64,000 nucleotides of DNA from Leucobacter tardus (GTDB taxonomy: Bacteria; Actinomycetota; Actinomycetes; Actinomycetales; Microbacteriaceae): NCBI RefSeq assembly GCF_017583045.1, contig NZ_JAGFBF010000004.1, positions 186,001 through 250,000 of the forward strand, given 5' to 3'. Of this stretch, positions 1 through 7,794 are shown one piece after another. Positions within the stretch are counted from its first letter, which is position 1, and each line of letters opens with the position of its first letter. Made by a program: the position numbers and the translations under genes. Below the pieces are notes generated by a model that was not told where the DNA came from, made no database searches, and was given only the letters and a program-made list of their open reading frames with translations.

Positions 1-1
1 G

Positions 2-34
2 CAGGCGATCTCGAATGAGGCCGACGGGGAGTAA
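2..34 (+). CDS. 3' end of a gene entering from the left (partial, tentative)
   Basis: A short open stretch enters the window from the left and stops at TAA 32-34, giving a C-terminus that reads QAISNEADGE. A terminator-like hairpin follows 22 nt later, as expected after a gene end. Another frame stops at TGA 16-18, so the frame is not certain. Too little is visible to say what the protein is. Confidence 0.3.
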   Translation, partial: QAISNEADGE

Positions 35-55
35 CGCTCTCCTGGTGATGTGCAC

Positions 56-88
56 AGCGGAGGTCGGGCGTCATGCCCGGCCTCCGCT
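56..88 (+). terminator. Hairpin, probable terminator of the upstream gene
   Basis: Two 14-nt arms (56-69 and 75-88) pair with a single G-T wobble around a 5-nt loop. There is no T-run after it, as is common for terminators in high-G+C actinobacteria. It could act in either direction. Confidence 0.55.
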
Positions 89-709
89 GCTGCATGGTGC
101 GGCGGGTGAGGGCGGCATCGAGTTCAGCGCAACACACTGCGTGTCGCCGAACTGCGTGATGCGTGCCACCGTGTGGGATCGCGCATGCTGCACGGAGGGG
201 CACTCGCCGCCGACCAGGAACACCATGCAGTGCCGAAGAGTGATCGCCGTCGCGCTGGGCGCTGTTGCCGGACTCGCTCCGCTGCAACACGGCCTCCGTC
301 GTTCGCAATGGCTGGAGGTGCCCGGTCTCGTGCAATTCACGTTCGCTCAAGTGCGTGTCTGCGCTGATCTCATCGCGGCTGGAGCGTTCGCGTTGTCCGC
401 GATGCACATCGACTGGGCGATCATGGATGAGGGGTGGGGGTATCGGACAAACTCGAGGTCCTGAGCGGGACGATCCTTCTCGCGGAAGTGACCGTCGCCT
501 CCGCGATTCTGATCGGTGCGGGTGTGACCGCCAGCTGATGGCAACGGCGACGCACCGTTCCGCCGACGACGCCGAGCGTGCCTCGAGTCACGCTCATCCG
601 CGGGAGACCCGGCCGAGCGACTGACGGCTCCGGACTGCTCGATCCGTTCGTCCCCATGGTCGAGTTGCGGGGAAGCATCGATATGGACTCCGGCGCTCCA
701 AGGACACAC
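89..709. other. 621-bp stretch without a recognisable gene
   Basis: Open frames exist on both strands (for example 15-464 on + and 71-340 on -), but none matches a family I know and none has a convincing ribosome-binding site. The last 51 codons of the - strand frame, from its internal ATG, have high third-position G+C, so a small unknown gene cannot be excluded; its stop would fall in the loop of the hairpin at 56-88. The only other candidate is the small hydrophobic frame at 434-538. The region may be a decayed gene. Confidence 0.4.
434..538 (+). CDS. Possible 34-residue hydrophobic small protein
   Basis: A GTG-started frame encodes 34 residues. After a short charged start (MGVSDKLEVL) comes one continuous hydrophobic stretch (residues 13-32, with ILLAEV and AILIGAG), which would fit a single membrane helix. 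Purine-rich sequence precedes the start. No family is recognised. It might be a real small membrane protein, the remnant of a larger membrane gene, or chance. Confidence 0.2.
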   Translation: MGVSDKLEVLSGTILLAEVTVASAILIGAGVTAS

Positions 710-746
710 AAAAAAGAGGTACTGGGGGTGATCCCAGTACCTCTTT
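710..746 (-). terminator. Intrinsic terminator of the initiator tRNA gene
   Basis: A perfect 14-bp stem (713-726 with 733-746) with a 6-nt loop, followed on the - strand by six T residues (710-715, overlapping the stem base). It lies 25 nt beyond the 3' end of the tRNA and is a textbook Rho-independent terminator. Confidence 0.9.
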
Positions 747-771
747 CGGTGCCGCTTGCGGCGTATTCTCG

Positions 772-845
772 TTGCGGGGGCAGGATTTGAACCTACGACC
801 TCCGGGTTATGAGCCCGGCGAGCTACCGAACTGCTCCACCCCGCG
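772..845 (-). tRNA. Initiator tRNA-fMet (CAT)
   Basis: The - strand folds into a complete cloverleaf with anticodon CAT. Two features mark it as the initiator rather than elongator tRNA-Met: the first acceptor position is an unpaired C facing A (C1-A72), and the anticodon stem has three consecutive G:C pairs next to the loop (CCGGG/CCCGG). The discriminator base is A. The CCA tail is not encoded (CGAG follows), so it must be added after transcription. A terminator lies just downstream and an A/T-rich box (858-863) just upstream. Confidence 0.95.
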
Positions 846-857
846 GCACAAGAATTA

Positions 858-863
858 ACTTTA
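858..863 (-). promoter_or_regulatory. -10 box for the initiator tRNA
   Basis: TAAAGT on the - strand lies 12 nt before the mature 5' end of the tRNA in an A/T-rich patch that stands out from the G/C-rich surroundings. No clear -35 hexamer is visible. Confidence 0.45.
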
Positions 864-1010
864 GCACGGTGTTCAGGGCAATGCAAAACGGGCCCAGACT
901 GCAGTCGGTCGAGGGGTCGAACGCCCTGTGGAGAGCGCGCTCGTTCGTGTCCGATTCCGCGAACGATGGGGGTGAGCGGCGCACCCGTCGTCGCGAGAGG
1001 AGAGTGCCCT

Positions 1011-3461
1011 GTGAAATCTCACGCGACCACCACCGGCCGCAGAACAGCGCGGTGCATAGCGCTTGGAATCGTATTCGCACTGATGTGGATGATACTGCCG
1101 CACGCCGACCCTCCAGGAGTCGCCGCAAGCCGCGGTCACATGCTCAACGTCGGCGGCTGGATGGTCGGTACGTTCATCTCGTCGAACGGAGCTCACACGT
1201 ACTGCGTGGAACCGGGAACCTCGGAGCCCGTCGCCGCACAGCAGAAACCGCGCAAGACCGGCACCCTGCCGGGGTACTCGGGCTATCAGCCGGACTCCAC
1301 GGGGTGGAACGGCCGAGTGACCAGTGGTCCGGCATCGGGCGAAACGGTTCGGCGCATGAACTACGTCATGTGGAAATACGGCCGCACGACCGATGCGGCG
1401 CAAGCCGCGAGCGTCCAGTTCGCGGTGTGGTTCATCCGCGACGACCCCGGCGTGCGCGAGTGGTTGAACCATCGGGTGAAGTGGGTGCGGGACCATGGAC
1501 ACGGCGCCGTCATCAGTCGCGCTCAAGACTATGCGGCCGAGGCCCGTCAACAGGCCCGGGCGCCTCAACAGCCGAAACCCGGTGCACTGAAGTTCAGCGA
1601 GCGGCGCCTCACGACCGATGCGTCCGGCGTCACCTCCGGGAGCGGGGTCGTCGCCTTCCCCGCAGGCACCACGAAAGTGACGATCTCGGGTGCCGTGTTC
1701 GCAGGTGGGAAGACGGTGCTGGCGAACCCCTCGCAGCGCGCGGGTCGGGCATCGTGGACGGTACCGATGCACGCGAAGGCGTGGCAGCGCCACCACGAGG
1801 TCTCCGCCAGTGCCACCTGGGAGGGACGGTCCTCTGGCTGGCCAGCCAGCGTGGTGGTCCACCCCGCGTCGCAGCAGAATCAGCAGTGGCTGGGCTCCGG
1901 GGTTTCACCGGTCAATGACACCGTACGCGCTGACCTGAAACCGATCTCGACTCGGTTCGACAGCCAGTTCGCCCCCGAACTCAGCACTGAGGTCCCTGAA
2001 CGGATCGTCTCCCGGGAAGCGGGCGCGTTCGCCGACACGGTCACGATCGGCGTCACGAAGCAGTCAGCCCCGTGGCCGGCGCGACGAAACGCGGACGAAG
2101 ATATCGAATACGTCCCCATCCGTGCCGAGGGCACCCTGTACGGCCCGTTCGAACACCCCCTCAAGACGACGGAGACGCCCCCCGATGACGCTCCGATTGC
2201 GGCACGCGCCGAAGTGACGGCGGACCGCGGACCCGGCACCTACGATGTCGCAGTCGAGGAGCCTCCGCAGAGCTCGGGGTACTACTCCTGGGTCTGGGAG
2301 ATTCGAAACGCGGGACAGACGGAATCGATTCGGGCGAGCGATCTGCTCCCTGAGAGCTATCGGTTCGCCGATCGGTTCGGTCTCGCCGAGGAGGGTCACG
2401 CGGTGCCCACCTCGTTGCGCTGGGAGACGCAACTGATCGAGGACCGACTCGGACTCGATGACCTGCGGATCCGTGACCGCATCACGCCGTCGCCGGTGGA
2501 CGGACCGTGGTTGCGCGGAGAGACTGGCGGACCGCTCGACGCGGTGCTGACGCTCACCGCGTATCTCTCCCCGGACGAACCCCAGCGTGCCGCGAAGCCG
2601 CCAGCGGGTGCGACAGTTATCGGTACGAGTCAGGTGCAGGTCTCGGCCGACGGAGAGACCGTGGAGGCCGAACCGATCCCCGTCCCGTTCGAAACGCGCG
2701 GATGGGTGACGGTGCAGACGTGTCTGCGTGAGGAGGACCAGGTCGAGGCGGCTCGTGGTCTGTTCGAAGAGTGGTGCGACGATTACGGAATTCCGGCAGA
2801 GACCGCGGTCATCACGCCGCCAGAAGTCGTCACCGAAGCGCAGCCGAGCGCCGTGGTCGGCGAGCAGATCAGTGACACGGCGATCGTCGAAGGACGAGTG
2901 CCAGAGCACTCCGAGATCGGGTTCACGTACTACCTGGAGCCCGAAGCGGGAGCGCCGAAGTACGACGAGCACTGGAGGCCGCGGACGGATGCGCAGGGCG
3001 AGCCCGAGACCTGGGGCCGCGCTGAACTGCGCCAGCTGTCCGATGCAGAGCGATGTCTCGCGCAGCCGGTCGGACGCACGGACCGGGTGCCCGTCACGGA
3101 GGCCGGTCGCGTCTCGTCACCGGGCATCACGGCGCAGAGCGCAGGAACCGGGTACTGGGTCGAAGATCTGCAGACGCGGAACCCGGATACCGACGAGCCC
3201 GTCGAACTGCACCGCGGAACGTGCGGTCTGGAGAACGAGCGGACCGTGGTGAGCGAGCGCTCCGGCGCACTCGCCGACACCGGTTCGGACATCGCTCTCG
3301 TCGGCGTGGGTGTCGGCGGGGCACTCGGGATACTCGCTGGGCTTCTGCTCTGGGCGGGGCGGCGCTCGCATCGGTTCCACCGCGGCGACGCTGCGGCGTC
3401 GGTCGGGCAGGGGAGCGTGGCAGCGGGCGAGGCGCGTTCGAAGGGCGGACTCGTGGACTGA
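1011..3461 (+). CDS. LAXTG-anchored surface protein with probable thioester domain
   Basis: Secreted, wall-anchored protein of 816 residues. An N-terminal signal peptide (basic start, hydrophobic core about residues 15-27) is followed by a domain carrying TYCVEPG (Cys65) and SVQFAVWF (Gln136). This spacing and context match actinobacterial thioester (TQXA-type) domains, where Cys and Gln form an internal thioester that can bond covalently to a host or surface ligand. The middle is long and probably made of beta-sandwich repeats. The C-terminus has the sorting motif LADTG (754-758), a hydrophobic segment (about 762-784) and a basic tail; LAXTG is the class E sortase form. GTG 1011 is preferred over ATG 966 because GAGAGGAG lies 7 nt upstream and the signal peptide follows directly. 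The ligand is unknown. Confidence 0.75.
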   Translation: MKSHATTTGRRTARCIALGIVFALMWMILPHADPPGVAASRGHMLNVGGWMVGTFISSNGAHTYCVEPGTSEPVAAQQKPRKTGTLPGYSGYQPDSTGWNGRVTSGPASGETVRRMNYVMWKYGRTTDAAQAASVQFAVWFIRDDPGVREWLNHRVKWVRDHGHGAVISRAQDYAAEARQQARAPQQPKPGALKFSERRLTTDASGVTSGSGVVAFPAGTTKVTISGAVFAGGKTVLANPSQRAGRASWTVPMHAKAWQRHHEVSASATWEGRSSGWPASVVVHPASQQNQQWLGSGVSPVNDTVRADLKPISTRFDSQFAPELSTEVPERIVSREAGAFADTVTIGVTKQSAPWPARRNADEDIEYVPIRAEGTLYGPFEHPLKTTETPPDDAPIAARAEVTADRGPGTYDVAVEEPPQSSGYYSWVWEIRNAGQTESIRASDLLPESYRFADRFGLAEEGHAVPTSLRWETQLIEDRLGLDDLRIRDRITPSPVDGPWLRGETGGPLDAVLTLTAYLSPDEPQRAAKPPAGATVIGTSQVQVSADGETVEAEPIPVPFETRGWVTVQTCLREEDQVEAARGLFEEWCDDYGIPAETAVITPPEVVTEAQPSAVVGEQISDTAIVEGRVPEHSEIGFTYYLEPEAGAPKYDEHWRPRTDAQGEPETWGRAELRQLSDAERCLAQPVGRTDRVPVTEAGRVSSPGITAQSAGTGYWVEDLQTRNPDTDEPVELHRGTCGLENERTVVSERSGALADTGSDIALVGVGVGGALGILAGLLLWAGRRSHRFHRGDAAASVGQGSVAAGEARSKGGLVD

Positions 3462-3590
3462 ACGTGTGGCGGGGCCGGTCGGGTGCGCCGTCGATGAAAC
3501 GGCACCCGGCCCCCGTCCGTCGGGCGGCGGCGCCAGCATCGCACGATCCGGATTCCGCAGGCTCTCTGGAGCCGGTACAGAAGTTATTCA

Positions 3591-3596
3591 TAGACT
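3591..3596 (+). promoter_or_regulatory. -10 box upstream of the HtrA-type protease
   Basis: TAGACT lies in the only A/T-rich patch of the 170-bp gap after the surface-protein gene, 36 nt before the protease start codon. A conventional leader with AGGAAGGG would follow. The -35 region is poor. Confidence 0.4.
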
Positions 3597-3631
3597 TCTC
3601 CGACAGCCTGAGTGTCAGGAAGGGAACCGAG

Positions 3632-5371
3632 ATGCATAGAACTCCTGAATCAGAACCGCACGACCGGAACTCCGAGCGCGAGCCCGGCACCGGTTCGGAA
3701 GACCACGCCGCGACACGCCCGCTTCCACCGCGAACGGAGCACGACAGCGGGACCGCAGAGACGCGAGCCGTGCCCACGCAGGGGTCGCCCTCGACTCCGC
3801 AGCCGTACGGCGGGTCTCCGCAAGCGTCGCCGGATCAGAACAACGCGTACCCCCGATATGCGCCCCCGCAGTACGGGACGCCGCAGCACACTCCCTCGGG
3901 AGATGCTGCAGCCGCCTATCCCGCCGGAACGGCTCAGAAAGCGACACATCAGGGGACGACGCATCCGGGGGCCGCCCCGCACGGTTCCCCGCAGTACGGT
4001 GCTCCGCAGTACGGTGCCCCGCCGGCGGGTCAGTATCGCGAGCAGTCGGCGAGCGAGACGCCGGTGCTCGTCGGCGGCGGCGGTCAGCCTCCCGTCACGG
4101 ACGGCTCGGGACCCACAGGTCCGTCCGGTCCGGGGGCGAGCGGTTCCGGGAAGAAGAGCCGGAGCGGGACGCTCCTCGCGGGGCTCGCGATCGGCGCCCT
4201 GCTCGGCGGCGTCGTCGGCGGCGGGGTCGGCGCAGTCGTGTCGGCGAACCTCTCGCAGACCTCGGTCGCGGCGGGCGGCAACGGAGGCACGTTGACGCTG
4301 CAGAACACCGACACGGCGACCCAGGTCTCGGGGGTCGCCGCCGCCGCGACGCCGAGCGTCGTGACCCTCGAAGTGCAGTCGAGCAATGCTCAGGGATCGG
4401 GCTCGGGCATCGTCTACAGCGAGGACGGGTACATCGTGACCAACGCCCACGTGGCGACGCTCGACGGTGCGGCGATCGACGGCGCTGACATCAAGGTGAA
4501 GTTCTCCGATGGTCGGATCCTGCAGGGCGAACTGGTCGGTACCGACCCTTACGCCGATCTCGCCGTGGTGAAGGTCGACGCCGAGGGTCTGAGCCCCGCG
4601 ACCTTCGCGGATTCCGACCAGATCAACGTGGGCGACCTCACGGTGGCGATCGGTGCTCCGCTCAACCTGTCGAATACCGTCACGAGCGGCGTGGTGAGTG
4701 CGCTGAACCGCGGCATCTCAGTCGGCAGCCCGCTGATCCCGGACAACACGGAGCAGCCCGATCAGTCACAGCCCGAAGAGGGCAACGGATTCCCCTGGGA
4801 CTTCCGATTCGGTACACCCGATGAAGAAGGACAGCAGCAGCCCGAGCAGCAGCAGGCGAGCGGCAGCGTGACCCTCCCGGTCGTGCAGACCGACGCATCG
4901 ATCAACCCGGGCAATTCGGGCGGTGCGCTGCTGAACGGCGAAGGTGAAGTCATCGGCGTCAACGTCGCGATCGCTTCGAACGCCGGCTCCGAGGCCGCGG
5001 GCAGCGACGGGCTCGGATTCGCCATTCCCTCGAACCTGGCGAATCGCATCGCTCAAGAGATCATCGACGGCGATCAGCCCTCCCACGGCCAGCTCGGCAT
5101 CAGCGTCGCAGATTCGTCCACGGACACCGACGCGGACGCGAGCGTCGCCGGCGGACTGGTCGCCAGCGTCGAGCAGGGCGGCCCCGCCGCCGAGGCCGGT
5201 CTCAAACAGGGCGACGTCATCACCGCGGTCGACGGTATCCCCGCGATCGACGGCACGTCGGTCTCCGCACTCGTCCGGTACCACGAGGGCGGTAGCGACG
5301 TGAAGATCTCGTACACCCGCGACGGCAAGGCGAGCGAGACGACCGCCACCCTCGGCACTCTGGAGTGGTGA
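3632..5371 (+). CDS. HtrA/DegP-type serine protease with PDZ domain
   Basis: Membrane-anchored protein-quality-control protease, 579 residues. Residues 1-175 are rich in Pro, Gln, Gly and Tyr with repeats such as QYGAPQYGAP and are probably disordered and cytoplasmic. One membrane helix follows (about 180-205), then a trypsin-like domain outside the cell with the triad His273 (VTNAHVA), Asp309 (DPYADLAV) and Ser429 (NPGNSGGA). A PDZ domain occupies about 485-575 (GLKQGDVITAVDG). A Gln-rich insertion (about 390-410) sits between Asp and Ser. The start is ATG 3632, 7 nt after AGGAAGGG; the same frame is open further upstream but runs antisense-like through the previous gene. This is the layout of actinobacterial PepD/HtrA proteins. 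Confidence 0.92.
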   Translation: MHRTPESEPHDRNSEREPGTGSEDHAATRPLPPRTEHDSGTAETRAVPTQGSPSTPQPYGGSPQASPDQNNAYPRYAPPQYGTPQHTPSGDAAAAYPAGTAQKATHQGTTHPGAAPHGSPQYGAPQYGAPPAGQYREQSASETPVLVGGGGQPPVTDGSGPTGPSGPGASGSGKKSRSGTLLAGLAIGALLGGVVGGGVGAVVSANLSQTSVAAGGNGGTLTLQNTDTATQVSGVAAAATPSVVTLEVQSSNAQGSGSGIVYSEDGYIVTNAHVATLDGAAIDGADIKVKFSDGRILQGELVGTDPYADLAVVKVDAEGLSPATFADSDQINVGDLTVAIGAPLNLSNTVTSGVVSALNRGISVGSPLIPDNTEQPDQSQPEEGNGFPWDFRFGTPDEEGQQQPEQQQASGSVTLPVVQTDASINPGNSGGALLNGEGEVIGVNVAIASNAGSEAAGSDGLGFAIPSNLANRIAQEIIDGDQPSHGQLGISVADSSTDTDADASVAGGLVASVEQGGPAAEAGLKQGDVITAVDGIPAIDGTSVSALVRYHEGGSDVKISYTRDGKASETTATLGTLEW

Positions 5372-5408
5372 GCCGCTCGGACTGAAAACCGCACTCACCC
5401 GCTCCGGC

Positions 5409-5414
5409 TACAGT
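5409..5414 (+). promoter_or_regulatory. -10 box, leaderless type
   Basis: TACAGT ends 7 nt before GTG 5422, so transcription would begin at about the start codon. It supports GTG 5422 over GTG 5413, which would lie inside the box. Confidence 0.5.
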
Positions 5415-5421
5415 GGAGCGG

Positions 5422-7794
5422 GTGAGTGACGGCAACTTCCGATTCGCACGAGGCAACCTCGAAAAGCTCCTCGCGATTCCGCGGTACCTGATCTCGGTGG
5501 TCGTCTCGTGGTTCGTGCCGCGCGACGATCGTCGCTGGGCCTTCGGATCCGGTATCGGCGTGGCTGAAGGAGCGCTGGCCCTGGCACGGCAGCTCCGCGC
5601 CGCCGACAGCGCGGCGGAGATCGTCTGGCTCGTCGCCGACGACCAGGAAGCGGAACTGGCGCGCAGCGAGGGATTCACCCCCGTGCTGCGGCGCGGACGA
5701 GCCGGATACTGGGCCACCCTGCGCGCGCGGACGCTCGTGGTGACGCACGGTCTCGGGGACGTCAACCGCTTCGGGGTCTTCGGCGGTACCGTGGTGCAGC
5801 TGTGGCACGGTGCGCCGCTCAAACGTCTCCACCTCGACTCCCCGGTGACGACGGCGGTGCGCGGCCCGGCGATCGTGCGTCGTCTGCTCAAGCGGATGTA
5901 TCTCTCGGGCGCAGGCCAGGTCGACCTCTTCGTCGCCGGATCGCCGCTCGCAGCCGACCGGTTGCGGTCGGCGTTCCGCGTCGATCCGGGTCGGGTCGCC
6001 GTGCTCGGCGACCCGAGAGACGACGAGCTCGCCCTGCAGATCGCGGACACGGAACGGCGCGATGCGGTCACGAGGCGGGTGCGCGAGATGCTCGGACTCA
6101 CCGAGTCGACGGCGGAGGGCGAATCGCTGGTGCTCTACGCCCCGACGTGGCGGGATGGCGCGGGGGACCCCGGAGTTCCGACACCGGAAGAAGTGTCCGC
6201 GCTGCACGCCACGCTCGAGGCAGTGCAGGCGCGACTCGTCCTCCGACCGCACCCGCTCGGCGCCGGCGCCTACGCGGATGTGCTCGGGCCCCGAGTGCAT
6301 CTGCTCGACACTGTGATGGCCCGAGACCTCACGCCGCTGCTCGGCGCATTCGACGCGCTGGTCACGGACTACTCTTCCGCGGCCGTCGACTTCTCACTCT
6401 TCGCGCGCCCGATCGTGTGGTTCGCCCCCGATCTCGACCGGTACACTCAGAGCCGCGGTCTCTACGAGCCGCTCGAAGTCACCAGTGATCGCCGAGTCGC
6501 GGCGGACTGGGCGGGCGTCTCCGATCAGTTGATGTCCGTGCTCCCGTCGCACGGATCCGGCCGCCGATCCGCTGCAGCGCGGTCCCGGGCGCTGGCCGCT
6601 CGGTTCCACACGTTTCCCGAGGGCGGCGCCGCGGCACGCGTGCTGGATCGCATCGTGCAGCTCCGTCGCTCGGATGCGGAGCTCATCCCGGAGGGTGCCA
6701 TCTTCTTCGAGAGCTTCTACGGCACCCAGGTCGGCTGCAATCCGCTCGCGCTCGATCGAGAGATCGCCCGACGGTTCCCGGAGGTTCCCAGGTACTGGAG
6801 TGTCACCAGCGAGCAGCAGCGCGTGCCCGACGGCGCCACCGCCGTTCTCGTCGGAGGACGCGAGTGGCGCGCAGCGCGCCGTCGAGCTCGGCTGCTCATC
6901 GTCAACGACTGGGTGCGCAGAGGGTTCTCCCCGCGGCGGCAGCAGACGGTGGTGCAGACGTGGCACGGCACGATGCTCAAGCATCTCGCGCTCGGGCGTC
7001 CGAACGTCGGCCTGCGCACGCGGATCGCGATCCGGCGAGAGAGCCGCAAGTGGGATCTGCTGCTGTCGCAGAATCCGCACGCGACGGAACAGTTCCGCAG
7101 CAGTTACGCCTTCCGAGGCCCGGTGATCGAGACGGGCTACCCGAGGGACGATGCGCTCGCGAACGCGGTGCTCGGACCGCACGCACTGAATCCGGTGTCC
7201 GTGCGAGCGGCGCGGCAGGCGCTCGGCATCGCCGACGAACAGCACGTGTGCGTCTACGCGCCGACCTGGCGCGACCGCGGCATCACACTCGTCGACGAGC
7301 TCGATGTCGTGGCGCTCGCCGAGGAGCTGGGGGACGGTTGGACGGTCGTGGTGCGCGGGCACACGCGCACCCTCGGATTCGGTACCTACGGGAGAGGGCA
7401 CCCCCGCGTCGTCGATGCGTCGCGGCACCCCGACGTGAACGACGTCATCCTTGCCGCCGACCTGCTCGTGACCGACTACTCATCGATCATGTTCGACGCC
7501 GCGATCACTCAGATCCCGATGCTGTTCTTCGTCCCGGACCTCGCCGCCTATCGCGATCGCGAACGCGGATTCACCTTCGACTTCGAGCGGGAGGCGCCCG
7601 GCCCGTTGCTCACCACCCGCGACGAGGTCGTCGCGCATGCCGCGGCGATCGCGCAAGACGCCGCGCACGCCGGGTGGGTGCAGCGGTACGCACCCGCGTC
7701 GGCCGCATGGCGAGCGCGTTTCGCACCGCACGATGACGGGCACGCGGCGGAACGCGTGGTCGACGAGCTGATCGAACGCGGCGCGATCGGCTGA
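5422..7794 (+). CDS. Tandem CDP-glycerol glycerophosphotransferase-like protein
   Basis: Likely builds or modifies a teichoic-acid-like wall polymer by transferring a polyol phosphate from a CDP-activated donor. The 790-residue protein holds two copies of the family domain. Copy one has VQLWHGAPLK, APTWRDG, RPHPLG and LVTDYSSAAVDF; copy two (from about residue 425) has VQTWHGTMLK, APTWRDRG, VRGHTR and LVTDYSSIMFD. A usual TagF-type catalytic region is a single copy, so this is a duplication fused in one chain. Both copies keep the His-Gly and Asp-Tyr-Ser-Ser motifs, so both may be active, perhaps as polymerase plus primase. The stop codon abuts the stop of the convergent glycosyltransferase gene with no base between. 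Donor and polymer are not determined. Confidence 0.8.
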   Translation: MSDGNFRFARGNLEKLLAIPRYLISVVVSWFVPRDDRRWAFGSGIGVAEGALALARQLRAADSAAEIVWLVADDQEAELARSEGFTPVLRRGRAGYWATLRARTLVVTHGLGDVNRFGVFGGTVVQLWHGAPLKRLHLDSPVTTAVRGPAIVRRLLKRMYLSGAGQVDLFVAGSPLAADRLRSAFRVDPGRVAVLGDPRDDELALQIADTERRDAVTRRVREMLGLTESTAEGESLVLYAPTWRDGAGDPGVPTPEEVSALHATLEAVQARLVLRPHPLGAGAYADVLGPRVHLLDTVMARDLTPLLGAFDALVTDYSSAAVDFSLFARPIVWFAPDLDRYTQSRGLYEPLEVTSDRRVAADWAGVSDQLMSVLPSHGSGRRSAAARSRALAARFHTFPEGGAAARVLDRIVQLRRSDAELIPEGAIFFESFYGTQVGCNPLALDREIARRFPEVPRYWSVTSEQQRVPDGATAVLVGGREWRAARRRARLLIVNDWVRRGFSPRRQQTVVQTWHGTMLKHLALGRPNVGLRTRIAIRRESRKWDLLLSQNPHATEQFRSSYAFRGPVIETGYPRDDALANAVLGPHALNPVSVRAARQALGIADEQHVCVYAPTWRDRGITLVDELDVVALAEELGDGWTVVVRGHTRTLGFGTYGRGHPRVVDASRHPDVNDVILAADLLVTDYSSIMFDAAITQIPMLFFVPDLAAYRDRERGFTFDFEREAPGPLLTTRDEVVAHAAAIAQDAAHAGWVQRYAPASAAWRARFAPHDDGHAAERVVDELIERGAIG

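Noticed and set aside
280-400. HETGHL, a zincin-like motif, in a - strand frame
   Set aside because: The frame has poor third-position bias, no start with ribosome-binding site and no further peptidase features; an HExxH match by chance is common.
1-900. Integrative element at the initiator tRNA
   Set aside because: No integrase next to it, no repeated tRNA end and no change in composition; the window's only tyrosine recombinase is a standard XerC.
873-1862. Long - strand frame opposite the surface protein
   Set aside because: Frame shadow produced by G/C-rich codons; Arg/His/Pro/Gly-rich, with no motif or ribosome-binding site.
3053-3631. N-terminal extension of the HtrA-type protease
   Set aside because: The frame is open through the end of the surface-protein gene, but that part is Arg-rich shadow sequence; ATG 3632 with AGGAAGGG is the real start.
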